A stretch of 39,170 nucleotides of DNA from Geminicoccus harenae (GTDB lineage: Bacteria > Pseudomonadota > Alphaproteobacteria > Geminicoccales > Geminicoccaceae), in NCBI RefSeq assembly GCF_019800005.1, contig NZ_JABGCL010000035.1, positions 1-39,170 on the forward strand, read 5' to 3'. Of this stretch, positions 24,022 through 32,761 are shown piece after piece. The notes below the pieces were generated by a model. That model searched no databases, was not told where the DNA came from, and saw nothing but the letters and a program-made list of their open reading frames with translations. Position 1 is the first letter of the stretch. Each line of letters begins with the position of its first letter. The translations under genes were made by a program, and so were the position numbers.

Positions 24022-24897
24022 TCAGCCCCGCCCGCGCGCCGAGCGGGTCGGCTGGACGTAGTGCTCGATCCAGTTGGTGATCTCGTTCTGGCGGAGCATC
24101 GGGTCGGTGATCTCGCGGCCGATGCCGTAGCGCCAGGCGAGGTCCCAGCGGCCGGCGGGATCGGCATGCACCGCCTTCAGGTCCTCGACGAAGGCCATGG
24201 CCGCGGCTTCGTCGGGGAAGAAGCCTTCCTGCCACAGCACCGGCCCGTAGCGGAGCATGACCGCAGCCAGGTCGAGCAGGCTGAACTCGGGATGGTACTG
24301 CACGCCCCAGAACAGCCCGCCCTCATGGCGGATCTCGGCGGCCTGGACGTCGGACACCTCGTTGCAGGCGGTGACCTTCAGCCCGTCCGGGCTGATCCCC
24401 ACCTCGTCCAGATGCACGCACGGTGCGTCGAAGACCGGCGGCCGGCCGGCATGCATCTTGTGGCTCCCGCCGAACTCGGTGAGCGTGATCTTGCGGGCGA
24501 TGCCGAGCTCGCGACCCTTGGGGTTCCTGCGCACCTCGCCGCCGGCGGCGACGGTCGCCACCTGCAGGCCCCAGCAGGAGCCGAAGAACGGCACGCGCGA
24601 GCGATAGACTGCGCGCGCCAGCTCGATCTGCGGGTCGATCGCCGGGCCGCGGTCGTAGATGTTCAGCGCCGAGCCGGTGATCGCGACCCCGTCATAGCTC
24701 TCCAGCCCGGCGGCATCGGGCAGGTTGGCCCCGGGGAAGGCGGGAAAGCAGATGTCGACCGTCGCATCCGGTGCCGCCCGGCGCAGCACCTCGGCATAGT
24801 TGTCCGACATGGTCTGGCCGGTGATGTTGCGAATGCGATCGCAGGTCTCGGCCGTGTTGCCTTCGACGACGAGCAGGCGGAGCGGGCGCTGGGACAA
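24022..24897 (-). CDS. Class I glutamine amidotransferase-like protein
   Basis: Predicted cytoplasmic enzyme that hydrolyses the gamma-amide of glutamine or a gamma-glutamyl compound. The nucleophile elbow is FFGSCWGLQVA near residue 103, and the catalytic His-Glu pair is in GVQYHPEFSLLD near 200. The N-terminal LRLLVVEGNTAETCDRIRN starts the fold. The best start is a TTG at 24897 with GGAAG seven bases upstream; further upstream codons encode no recognisable domain. The 291-residue length fits stand-alone GMP-synthase-like amidotransferases. It is divergent from a D-amino acid dehydrogenase, which suggests nitrogen or amino-acid metabolism. The true substrate is unknown. Confidence 0.86.
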   Translation of the reverse strand: MSQRPLRLLVVEGNTAETCDRIRNITGQTMSDNYAEVLRRAAPDATVDICFPAFPGANLPDAAGLESYDGVAITGSALNIYDRGPAIDPQIELARAVYRSRVPFFGSCWGLQVATVAAGGEVRRNPKGRELGIARKITLTEFGGSHKMHAGRPPVFDAPCVHLDEVGISPDGLKVTACNEVSDVQAAEIRHEGGLFWGVQYHPEFSLLDLAAVMLRYGPVLWQEGFFPDEAAAMAFVEDLKAVHADPAGRWDLAWRYGIGREITDPMLRQNEITNWIEHYVQPTRSARGRG

Positions 24898-25055
24898 GAC
24901 GGAACTTCCGGGGCAGGGTGGAGACGCCCTGCTAGCACGCGGCGGCACGTCTGGCACCTGGGCCACACCGCCCGGATCCGCCACATGATGGTGCTTGCGG
25001 CGCGTGTGACCGGACCCGACATTACCGCAACGCAACATGACGAGGAGCTGTTCCG

Positions 25056-26309
25056 GTGCGGGTGATCATCCTTGGGGCCGGCGTGATCGGTGTGACCAGC
25101 GCCTGGTGGCTGGCGGAGGCGGGCCACGAGGTGGTGGTGATCGACCGCCAGCCGGGGCCGGCACTGGAAACCAGCTTCGCCAATGCCGGCGAGGTGTCGC
25201 CCGGCTATTCCACGCCCTGGGCCGGCCCGGCCGTGCCGGTCAAGGCGATCAAGTGGATGCTGATGAAGCACGGCCCGCTGGTGGTGCGGCCGAAGCTCGA
25301 CCTCGCCATGTGGCGCTGGATCGCCGGCATGCTGCGCAACTGCACCGAGAAGCGCTACCTCCTGAACAAGGGGCGGATGCTGCGGCTCGCGGAGTACAGC
25401 CGCGACGTGATGGTGCAGCTGCGCGCCGATACCGGCATCACCTATGACGAGCGCATGCAGGGCACGCTGCAGCTGTTTCGTACCCAGCAGCTCCTGGACA
25501 GCATCGGCGACGACGTGATCGCGCTGCAGGATGCGGGCGTGCCCTACGAGGTGCTGGACGTGGCGGGCTGCATCCGTGCGGAGCCGGCGCTGGCCAGGGT
25601 GCAGGGCAAGTATGTGGGCGGGCTGCGCCTGCCGGGCGACGAAACCGGCGACTGCCAGATGTTCACGACGAAGCTGGCCGAGATGGCGGCCGCGCGCGGG
25701 GTCGAGTTCCGCTACAATACCGCGATCGAGGGCATCGAGGCGGATGGCCGCCAGGTGGTGGGCGTCCGCACCCCTCAGGGACGGGTCAGCGGCGATGCCT
25801 ATGTGCTGGCGCTCGGCAGCTACTCGCCCTTCCTCCTGCGCCGCCACGGCGTCCACCTGCCGGTCTATCCGGTGAAGGGCTACTCGCTCACCGCCGAGAT
25901 CACCGACCCGTCCGGCGCGCCGGAATCGACGGTGATGGACGAGACCTACAAGGTCGCGATCACCCGGCTGGGCAACCGGATCCGGGTCGGCGGCACCGCC
26001 GAGGTCACGGGGTTCGACCTGGCGCTGCGGCCGGGCCGCCGCGCCACGCTGGAGAATTCGGTGGGCGACCTGTTCCCGGCCGGCGCCGACTACGGCAAGG
26101 CCAGCTTCTGGTGCGGACTCCGGCCGATGACCCCGGACAGCACCCCGGTGATCGGCAAGGCGCGCTACGGCAATCTTTGGCTCAACACCGGCCATGGCAC
26201 GCTCGGCTGGACCATGGCCTGTGGCTCGGCGAGGGTGATCGCCGACCAGATTTCCGGACGGCGACCCGACATCGATACGGCGGACCTGGCGCTCTCGCGC
26301 TACGCCTGA
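25056..26309 (+). CDS. dadA: D-amino acid dehydrogenase, small subunit type (DadA-like)
   Basis: FAD-dependent enzyme that oxidises D-amino acids to 2-oxo acids and ammonia, feeding electrons to the respiratory chain; peripheral on the inner membrane. The 417 residues start with a dinucleotide-binding motif VIILGAGVIGVTSAWWLAEAGHEVVVID. ETSFANAGEVSPGYSTPWAGP near 39-59 and PVKGYSL near 267 are typical of DadA. A C-terminal FAD segment reads WCGLRPMTPDSTPVIG near 350 and LNTGHGTLGWTMACGSARVIADQI. The GTG start follows GAGGAG by about nine bases. No alanine racemase is adjacent, in contrast to the enterobacterial dadAX operon. Confidence 0.92.
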   Translation: MRVIILGAGVIGVTSAWWLAEAGHEVVVIDRQPGPALETSFANAGEVSPGYSTPWAGPAVPVKAIKWMLMKHGPLVVRPKLDLAMWRWIAGMLRNCTEKRYLLNKGRMLRLAEYSRDVMVQLRADTGITYDERMQGTLQLFRTQQLLDSIGDDVIALQDAGVPYEVLDVAGCIRAEPALARVQGKYVGGLRLPGDETGDCQMFTTKLAEMAAARGVEFRYNTAIEGIEADGRQVVGVRTPQGRVSGDAYVLALGSYSPFLLRRHGVHLPVYPVKGYSLTAEITDPSGAPESTVMDETYKVAITRLGNRIRVGGTAEVTGFDLALRPGRRATLENSVGDLFPAGADYGKASFWCGLRPMTPDSTPVIGKARYGNLWLNTGHGTLGWTMACGSARVIADQISGRRPDIDTADLALSRYA

Positions 26310-26378
26310 GATCGCCACCAAGCTCTACAAGAAGATGTGACGACGGCAGGGGTAATGGGCCGGCAGGTTTTCCCCTTC

Positions 26379-26507
26379 TGTCATCCCTCGGCTCGTCCGG
26401 GGGATCCACTGCCGCACGCTGGCTGCGGCATGACCGATCCTGCGCAGAGGGCAACCGCAGGCAGCCGTCGTGTTGCAGTTGATCCCCCGCCTCCGCGGAG
26501 GATGACA
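26379..26507. repeat. Pair of inverted REP-like units between dadA and the methyltransferase
   Basis: TGTCATCC (26379-26386) followed by GGGGGATCCAC (about 26399-26409) recurs in inverse order as GATCCCCC (26481-26488) and GGATGACA (26500-26507). The two copies, about 30 bases each, face each other across some 68 bases. This matches the intergenic palindromic repeats found in many alphaproteobacteria and could act as a transcription stop or mRNA stabiliser between the convergent genes. Confidence 0.6.
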
Positions 26508-26542
26508 TCGACCAGGGAGGCGGCAGGGCTTGTCCCTGCCTT

Positions 26543-27431
26543 CTAGCCCAAGCTCGCCGCCAGCTCGCGGATATGCTCCGGGCCGATGCCGCAGCAGCCG
26601 CCGATCACGCTGGCGCCGGACGCGGTCCAGCTCCGCGCCAGCTCCAGATAGCGGGCGGGTCCGGTGTCGGTACGCAGCGGGCTGAGGCCGGCGTTGGCGG
26701 CGCTGCGGCCGGTTGCGGCGAAGGCGTTGGCATAGGCGCCCAGGCGCATGCGGCTGCCGGCGAGTGCGGTGGCCGCCTCGGCGATCGCTTCCGCCATGAC
26801 CTCGGGCGGGCTGCAGTTGAACAGGAGGGCGGCAGCGCCGAGGGCGCGGGCCTCGGCGGCCGCACGGGCGACATGCTCGCCCGTGCGGCCGCCGGGCACG
26901 GCCGTCGGTCAGCTCGTCGGCCAGGGTGAAGGACAGCCAGAGCGGGCGGCGGTCGCTGCCCAGCACCTGGCGGATCACCGCGGCCTCCGCCGTGGCGCTC
27001 AGGGTCTCGCCCAGCCAGAGATCGACATGGGGCGACAGGCCCGCCACCAGCGTGCGGAGCAGGTCGGGTGCCGCCTCGGGATCGAACAGGTCCGGGCGGT
27101 AGGAGCCGAACAGCGGGGGCAGCGAGCCGGCGACGCTCGCTCCGCCGCCATGTTCGTCCGCGGCCGCGCGGGCGATCCGGCCGGCCAGCTCGGCCAGGGC
27201 CTGGCCCTGCACGACAAAGCGTTCGGGGCCGATATGGAAGGGGACCAGCGCATAGCTGTTGGTCGTGACGATCTGCGCACCGGCATCCAGGAAGGCGCGA
27301 TGCGCCCGGCCGACCAGCTCTGGCGCCTCGATCAGCGCCAGGGCCGACCATTCCGGCTGGCGGAAGGGTGCGCCCATGCGCAGGAGCTCGCGGCCCATGC
27401 CGCCGTCCAGGATCGTGACGCCCGATGCCAT
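26543..27431 (-). pseudogene. Homocysteine S-methyltransferase family gene with a frameshift
   Basis: Methyltransferase of the MmuM/BHMT type, which would move a methyl group to homocysteine to make methionine. The first part, from the ATG at 27431 (preceded by GAGGGAG), gives MASGVTILDGGMGRELLRMG through LWLSFTLADELTDG. The rest lies in another frame, from about 26900, and contains the zinc-ligand motifs ALLFNCSPPEV and ASVIGGCCGIGPEH. The frames join near 26895-26908. Removing one C there would restore DELTDGVPGGRTGEH, so a one-base insertion or a sequencing error explains it. All zinc cysteines and the full family length (about 295 residues) survive apart from the shift, so the lesion is recent or an artefact. 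Confidence 0.85.
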
Positions 27432-27495
27432 CGCCCGCTCCCTCGTCCGCGGCCGGACCATCAGCCGGCGCAGGCGACAAGGCAAGATCGGGTCG

Positions 27496-27747
27496 TCAGT
27501 CCCGCTCCGGGCGGAGGGCGTGGACACGATGAGCGGGCCGGCCATGCCGCACCACGTCGGCGATCTGGTCGCGGCGGATGCCCAGGTCGAGCAGCACGAA
27601 ATCATCCTGGTCGTTCAGCGAGATGATGGCCTGCTGCAGCCGGCGCTCGGCCAGATGGGCGGACACCCATTCCTTGAGCTGCCCGAAGCGGCTGGCGACC
27701 GTGCGCCGGAGCGGCCGGGAACTGGCCCGTTCGGCATCGAGGTACAT
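27496..27747 (-). CDS. DUF1127 domain small protein
   Basis: Small 83-residue basic protein. The segment WVSAHLAERRLQQAIISLNDQDDFVLLDLGIRRDQI (27-62) matches the DUF1127 (YjiS-like) pattern of an arginine-rich helix, then L-x-D-x-x-L-x-D-x-G-I-x-R. Some alphaproteobacterial members are RNA-binding and affect phosphate or carbon turnover, but this one is longer than the 45-70 residues of the best-studied types. GGGAG lies nine bases before the ATG. It is divergent from the stress protein. Confidence 0.8.
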   Translation of the reverse strand: MYLDAERASSRPLRRTVASRFGQLKEWVSAHLAERRLQQAIISLNDQDDFVLLDLGIRRDQIADVVRHGRPAHRVHALRPERD

Positions 27748-27895
27748 GATGGATCTCCCAGGCCCGGGTCATGCGGGCGTTTCATGGCGAAGGATCATAG
27801 TGGGAACGCGCCGAAGCCTTTGTGCCGGGGATCACGCGGGCGGGTGATCCCGGTCACCGCTGCCCGGGTTCACCTCGTGGTAGGATGGGGCAAGC

Positions 27896-27921
27896 GGAAC
27901 TGCGGGTCCGGCCATCGCTTT
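27896..27921 (+). promoter_or_regulatory. Weak candidate general-stress (EcfG-type) promoter
   Basis: GGAAC (27896-27900) followed after 16-17 bases by GCTTT resembles, imperfectly, the GGAAC-N16/17-CGTT consensus of alphaproteobacterial stress sigma factors. It lies about 30 bases upstream of the stress-protein start. The -10 part does not match well. Confidence 0.2.
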
Positions 27922-27952
27922 AGCTCAGGCGAACTCGAGAGGGGCGGTGCCG

Positions 27953-28450
27953 ATGGAAGTGCGGAACGACAAGGCGGCCAAGGACAAGCTGGTCGAGCTG
28001 ATCAAGGACGCCCGGATCGCCATGCTGACCACCAGGCATGCCGACAGGTCGATGCACAGCCGGCCGATGGGCACGATCGAAGCCGAGTTCGACGGCCATC
28101 TCTGGTTCATGACCGACAAGAGCGCCGAGATGGTCACGGAACTCCAGGCCATCCCGGACGTGGCGATCACCTATTCGGACGAGCGCAAGCAGAACTACGT
28201 GTCGATTTCCGGCCGTGCCGAGATCCTGCACGACCCTGCCAAGGTGAAGGACCTCTGGTCGGAATTCCTGCGGGTCTGGTTCCCGAAGGGACCGGCCGAC
28301 CCTTCGATCGCGCTGCTCAAGGTGACGGTCGACTGCGCGGAATATTGGGATGCGCCTTCCAGCATGATGCTGCACGCCTATGGCTATGTGAAGGCGGTGA
28401 CCACGGGCGAGCGGCCGCATCCGGGCGATCAGGTCGCAGTCAACTACTGA
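27953..28450 (+). CDS. General stress protein 26-like, pyridoxamine-phosphate-oxidase fold
   Basis: Predicted cytoplasmic flavin-binding split-barrel protein of 165 residues. It shows LIKDARIAMLTTRHADRSMHSRPMGTIEAEFDGHLWFMTDKSAEMVTEL (20-68) with the typical R-P-M and W-F segments, then VAITYSDERKQNYVSISGRAEI. Related proteins are called general stress protein 26 and bind FMN or FAD; no substrate is known. GAGGGG is eight bases before the ATG at 27953, which is preferred over the GTG at 27947. Confidence 0.87.
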   Translation: MEVRNDKAAKDKLVELIKDARIAMLTTRHADRSMHSRPMGTIEAEFDGHLWFMTDKSAEMVTELQAIPDVAITYSDERKQNYVSISGRAEILHDPAKVKDLWSEFLRVWFPKGPADPSIALLKVTVDCAEYWDAPSSMMLHAYGYVKAVTTGERPHPGDQVAVNY

Positions 28451-28532
28451 GGCCGGCCGGCGCTCGCTTCGGTCGTGTAGCCGCCGATGCCGGCCATGGT
28501 GTCAGCGCCGCCTTCCGCCTGCCGGGGCAGTG

Positions 28533-28928
28533 CTAGTCCACTCGCACCGTGTCGAACTCGGCGAGCGTGGGGCGCGGGTCGGCGCCATTGGGCAGGCTGC
28601 GCAGCCGCGCGATCAGGCGGTCGAGCCGCGGCGTCAGGAAGATCAGGTAGCGGCTCGGTTCCGTGACCCGGTAGGTGTGCGGCAGGCCGGCGGGCACGAA
28701 GACCGTGGTTCCCGCAGGGGCGTCGAACTCCCGGTCCGGCAGGCGGAAGCGCAGCGAGCCCTCCAGCACATGCCACGCCTCGTCATCCGCATGATGGATG
28801 TGCAGGTAGGAGGGACCGGAGTCCGTCCACTCGCGCACCACCAGCGATGTTCCTGCCGCCGCGATGGCGGGTCCGTCCGGCCCGGCGATGATCGGCTCGA
28901 GCGGCGAACCATCTTCCTCCTGCGCCAT
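28533..28928 (-). CDS. Cupin-domain protein
   Basis: Single-domain beta-barrel protein of 131 residues. Cupin motif 1 is seen as HIHHADDEAWHVLEGSLRF near 43-61 (His, His and Glu metal ligands) and motif 2 as VPAGLPHTYRV near 79-88 with the third His. A GGAGG lies close before the ATG. Such small cupins bind a divalent metal and act as isomerases, dioxygenases or sensors; nothing here decides which. It converges with the stress protein. Confidence 0.88.
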   Translation of the reverse strand: MAQEEDGSPLEPIIAGPDGPAIAAAGTSLVVREWTDSGPSYLHIHHADDEAWHVLEGSLRFRLPDREFDAPAGTTVFVPAGLPHTYRVTEPSRYLIFLTPRLDRLIARLRSLPNGADPRPTLAEFDTVRVD

Positions 28929-29080
28929 CTGACCTCCGTCGTTTCCGGACGTTCAGGCCAGACTTCAGGTTCGGGCGAAGGGGGATACGTAGTCAAGGCC
29001 CAGGCAGTTCGTGCTCGTGCCTAGTCGGGGCAGCCGAGCCAGCGGTCGTGCTACGGGGTGGTGTGTGCACCGCCTGGACG

Positions 29081-29641
29081 TCACCGGTTGGGCAGGCCGT
29101 TCCTGGTCCGCTGCGTGCGGATATGGTCCTTCTTCCTGACCATCCGGTCGCGCAGGGTCTTGAGCCCGGCCCGGACCTCGGCCAGCTCGGCCGGATGGTC
29201 GGTCTTGGATGTGACGGGATTGTCGTGCGCGGCATCCCAGGCCAGCACGGCGTCGATTGTCGCCACCGCCGCGTCGACATCGCCGAAGGCCCATTCGTTG
29301 ATCGGGCGGCCGACATTCTCCGAGAGCGCGCTGAACAGGATCCCGGCATCCGACCGCTCCTGCCCCTCCAGGGTCGCGAGCATGAAGCGGTAGCGCAGTT
29401 GCCCGACATAGAACCAGAAAACGGCGTCGTCGTTCTGGCCGCTCTGGAGCAGCTTCGCGGCCAGCACGTACAGGGCCGCGGGATGCAGGGTTTTGGCGGC
29501 CGCGATCAGGTCCGCGGGCGTCTGGTCCATGAGCTCGCTGGACACGGGTGCGGGACGCGCAGGGGTTGCAGGAATGGTCGCCGGCCAGCCCGCGACCATG
29601 GCCAGGGCCACCAGGGCGGCGATGGAACGGGTGGTTCTCAT
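29081..29641 (-). CDS. Exported protein of unknown function
   Basis: Predicted periplasmic protein of 186 residues. The N-terminus MRTTRSIAALVALAMVAGWPATIPATPARP is a signal peptide. The mature part is helical, with AALYVLAAKLLQSGQNDDAVFWFYVGQLRYRFMLA near 56-90 resembling a TPR-like repeat, then NVGRPINEWAFGDVDAAVATIDAVLAWD. I recall similar uncharacterised proteins in Xanthomonas and other proteobacteria with the same GRPINE and FWFY motifs, but no role is known. The ATG at 29641 gives the best signal peptide. It is divergent from the next gene. Confidence 0.68.
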   Translation of the reverse strand: MRTTRSIAALVALAMVAGWPATIPATPARPAPVSSELMDQTPADLIAAAKTLHPAALYVLAAKLLQSGQNDDAVFWFYVGQLRYRFMLATLEGQERSDAGILFSALSENVGRPINEWAFGDVDAAVATIDAVLAWDAAHDNPVTSKTDHPAELAEVRAGLKTLRDRMVRKKDHIRTQRTRNGLPNR

Positions 29642-29970
29642 GGACGATGACCCTTGGGGTTGCTGATGCCCTGCGCGATCGTGCGGTGCCAGGCTGGTCA
29701 TCCGCCCTGGCCCGCGCCAGGTTCATCAGGGCCGGTACAGGAAATCGGCAGGAGATTCCAGAAAGCCGGCAGGTATGACCGGTGCCGCCATTGTGTTGCG
29801 CGACTTGCCTTGCCCACCGGGAGATGTCCGAATTCATGAATGCTGGCCGGACCTTACTGTCCGCCCTACTGCTCATGATCGCCCCTCCGTCCGCCATTTG
29901 CCGGACGGAAGGGTCGAAAGCTGGTGCCCAACCTGTTCGGCGGCAGCATGGGCTCGGTCATGGTGCCGGG
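29642..29970. other. Divergent intergenic region with a small hairpin
   Basis: About 330 bases between two divergent genes, without a convincing gene. CCGTCCG (29887-29893) and CGGACGG (29902-29908) form a seven-base inverted repeat with an eight-base loop. Promoters for both genes should lie here; none was recognised with confidence. Confidence 0.4.
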
Positions 29971-30954
29971 ATGCCGCCGGCGAGGCTCCCGATGCTGCTG
30001 CTGGTCCTGGCCACGCTGGCCGACTGCGGCGATCGCGACGGTTCGGTGGAGGCCGCGCTGGCGCTCGCGGAGGCGGTCTATCCGGGGGAGCTCGAACTCC
30101 CCGACACCCGGCTGCAGAAGGACCATTACCAGGTCGTGCTGGCGCGCAAGGGCGATCCGGTCACCCGCATCGCCTTCGACGTGGACCGCGACCCTGCGCA
30201 ATGCCGGCCCGGCACACGCTGCGAGGAGCGGCTGCGCCAGGCCTATGCGGTCGGCATGGCGGCCGGCACGCGGCTGAAGGCGCTGGACCGGGCGTTTCGC
30301 GGCTGCGGGGTGGTGGCGCTGGCGGTCGAGGGTGAGCCGCCGGCGAACGACCGGCTGGTCGGCGAACTGGCCATGGCGGTGGCGGACCAGCAGCCGGCAC
30401 TGGATCGCCTGGCCGGCTGCGTGTGCGCGTTCGCGCAGGAGATGCCCAGCGGGGCCACGATGCCCGACTATCTCCGCTTCCGGATATTGGAGGAGCCGGA
30501 GAGCGGAGCTTCCGCCATGCCGGACATCCTCACCTTCGAGGACCGGCTCGAAGAGGGGCGGCGGGACGAGATCAGCTATCTCCTCGCGGCCGACCTTTCG
30601 GCCGACACCATTCCGGCGAGGAGCCCGCGGCTGGCGCCACGCCTGCCGGACGCGGTGATGGAGCAATTCGCCAAGGTCGCGCAGGATCACCTGGACGGGC
30701 AGGGAGGGGGCGGGCAGCTCGGGCCGCTGCCGCTCGCCCATGGAACGAAGCTGGATCCGCAGCGCCTCGATGTCCTGCGCACCTATCTGCCAGGCTGCAC
30801 CCGGTGGGAGTCCGGGATCGGCCCCTGCCGGCCAGACCTGGCGGTGCGCATGACCTATGATCTCGCGCGCGGTGCTGCCATCGAACTGGCCGTGCTGCGC
30901 GACATCCGTGCTCCCGACGGCCGGCTCCGGCTCCCGGAACTGCCTGGGCGCTGA
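29971..30954 (+). CDS. Hypothetical exported protein, possible lipoprotein
   Basis: Unrecognised protein of 327 residues from the ATG at 29971. The N-terminal LPMLLLVLATLADCGDRDG looks like a signal peptide with a non-ideal lipobox (L-A-D-C), so it may be exported or lipid-anchored. The mature part is acidic and contains several cysteines (QCRPGTRC, FRGCG, RLAGCVCAF, LPGCTRW, IGPCRPD) that could pair in the periplasm. No domain or motif is recognised. The frame is open further upstream, but the earlier sequence does not look like protein. The gene stands alone before the Ntn hydrolase. Confidence 0.55.
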   Translation: MPPARLPMLLLVLATLADCGDRDGSVEAALALAEAVYPGELELPDTRLQKDHYQVVLARKGDPVTRIAFDVDRDPAQCRPGTRCEERLRQAYAVGMAAGTRLKALDRAFRGCGVVALAVEGEPPANDRLVGELAMAVADQQPALDRLAGCVCAFAQEMPSGATMPDYLRFRILEEPESGASAMPDILTFEDRLEEGRRDEISYLLAADLSADTIPARSPRLAPRLPDAVMEQFAKVAQDHLDGQGGGGQLGPLPLAHGTKLDPQRLDVLRTYLPGCTRWESGIGPCRPDLAVRMTYDLARGAAIELAVLRDIRAPDGRLRLPELPGR

Positions 30955-31098
30955 CGGGAGCATTTGCCCTCTGGCCGATCCGATGCCGGTCGGCTGAAAT
31001 GCGCCCCGGCAGCCGCTGGCCTGACCCCGGCCGTCACCCAGCCTTCGGCGCCGCCGCTCGGGCGGAACGCCACCGTCATCCGCCAGAGGACCCGCAGC

Positions 31099-32685
31099 AT
31101 GAGAGACCTGTTCCGCCCCGGCCGCAGCCCGATGGTGGCGCCGAACGCGGCGATCGCGACCTCGCACCCGCTCTCGACCTCGGCGGGGCTCCAGGTCCTG
31201 CGCGAGGGCGGCAATGCGGTCGACGCGGCGCTGGCGGCGGTCGCGGTGCAGGCGGTGGTCGACACCCACATGACGGGGATCGGCGGCGACTGCTTCGCGC
31301 TCTATGCGCCGGCCGGCGGCGAGGTGGTGGCGATCAACGGCAGCGGCCGGGCACCGGAAGCGGCGACCGTGGCCAGGCTCCGGGAACTGGGCCTGACCGA
31401 GATCGCCCAGACCAGCCCGCACGCGGTGACAGTGCCGGGCGCGATCTCCGCCTGGATGAAGCTGCACGGCGACCATGGCAGCCTGCCGCTCGACCGGCTG
31501 TTCCGCGACGCCATCCATTATGCCGAGAACGGCTACCCGGTCAGCCCGCGCGTGGCCCATGACTGGGCGCGGCAGGCGGAGCTCCTGGCCAAGGACGAGG
31601 GGGCGGCGGAGGTATTGCTGAGGGACGGGCGGGCGCCGCGGGTGGGCGAGACCCATGCCCAGCCGAAGCTCGGTGCCCGGCTGCGCGAGATCGCCAGGCA
31701 TGGGGCCAAAGCCTTCTATACGGGAGCGGTGGCCGAATCGATGGTGGCGCGGCTGCGCGCGCTGGGCGGCCTCCATACGCTGGACGATTTCGCGGCCGGG
31801 ATGGACAGCGCCATCTACTGCACGCCGATCTCGACGAACTATCGCGGCTATGAGGTGGTGGAATGCCCGCCCAACGGCCAGGGTGTGGCGGCGCTGATGA
31901 TCCTGAACATCCTGGACGGGTTCGAGCTGCCGGCCTCGATGCCGCTCGCCGAGCGGATCCACCTCCATGCCGAGGCCACCAAGCTCGCCTACCACCACCG
32001 TGATGCACTCGTCGCGGACCCGGCGCATCTGCCCCATCCGGTCGAGACCCTGCTCTCGGACGAGACCACCGCCATCCTGCGCCGGCGCCTGTCGCGCGAG
32101 CGGGCGGGTATGGCCACGCTCTGGCACGAGCCCGAGCACCAGGACACGATCTATCTCTGCGTAGTCGACCGCGACGGCAACGCGATCTCGTTCATCAATT
32201 CGATCTTCCACGCCTTCGGCTCGACCCGGCTGGATCCTGTGAGCGGGGTGCTGCTGCACAGCCGCGGCGCCTCGTTCCGGCTGGCCGAGGGCCATCCCAA
32301 CGCGATCGCGCCCATGAAGCGGCCGATGCACACGATCATCCCGGGCATGCTGCGCAAGGCTGGCCGGACGGTGATGCCGTTCGGGGTGATGGGCGGCCAT
32401 TACCAGGCAGCCGGCCATGCCGCCTTTTTGTCCGGCATGCTGGACCAGGGCCTGGACGTGCAGGAAGCCATCGACGCGCCGCGTGCCTTCTCGTTCGACG
32501 GTGTGCTGGAGGTGGAGCCCACAGTCGATACGGCGACGCTGGAGCGGCTCACCGCACTCGGCCACAAGGTCCAGATCGCCGGCTCGCCGATCGGTGGGGC
32601 CCAGGCAATCTGGATCGATCAGGCGACCGGCACGCTCTGGGGCGGCTCGGACCCGCGCAAGGACGGCATGGCGCTGGGTTTCTGA
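31099..32685 (+). CDS. Gamma-glutamyltransferase-family Ntn hydrolase, cytoplasmic type
   Basis: Predicted self-processing hydrolase of the GGT family, 528 residues, acting on a gamma-glutamyl or related amide substrate. The N-terminal GGNAVDAALAAVAVQAVVDTHMTGIGGDCFALY near 38-69 is characteristic. The chain should cleave itself before Thr350 in EHQDTIYLCVVDRDGNAISFINSIFHAFGS, creating the new N-terminal nucleophile. MKRPMHTIIPGML near the C-terminal third and GGHYQAAGHAAFLSGMLDQGLD complete the small subunit. No signal peptide is present, unlike secreted GGTs, which points to a cytosolic catabolic enzyme; HpxW (oxamate amidohydrolase) and acylases belong to the same fold. AGAGGA precedes the ATG at 31099. 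Confidence 0.88.
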   Translation: MRDLFRPGRSPMVAPNAAIATSHPLSTSAGLQVLREGGNAVDAALAAVAVQAVVDTHMTGIGGDCFALYAPAGGEVVAINGSGRAPEAATVARLRELGLTEIAQTSPHAVTVPGAISAWMKLHGDHGSLPLDRLFRDAIHYAENGYPVSPRVAHDWARQAELLAKDEGAAEVLLRDGRAPRVGETHAQPKLGARLREIARHGAKAFYTGAVAESMVARLRALGGLHTLDDFAAGMDSAIYCTPISTNYRGYEVVECPPNGQGVAALMILNILDGFELPASMPLAERIHLHAEATKLAYHHRDALVADPAHLPHPVETLLSDETTAILRRRLSRERAGMATLWHEPEHQDTIYLCVVDRDGNAISFINSIFHAFGSTRLDPVSGVLLHSRGASFRLAEGHPNAIAPMKRPMHTIIPGMLRKAGRTVMPFGVMGGHYQAAGHAAFLSGMLDQGLDVQEAIDAPRAFSFDGVLEVEPTVDTATLERLTALGHKVQIAGSPIGGAQAIWIDQATGTLWGGSDPRKDGMALGF

Positions 32686-32761
32686 ACCCGGGCTGGCGGG
32701 CTGGCCTGGCCGGCGCTAGAGCCCGGGCAAGGTCTTTCACCTTTCCTGGACGAGCGCCGCC

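Noticed and set aside
29866..32565. Long minus-strand open frame opposite the hypothetical exported protein and the GGT gene
   Set aside because: It has no motif and an arginine/histidine-rich composition; the plus-strand GGT is certain.
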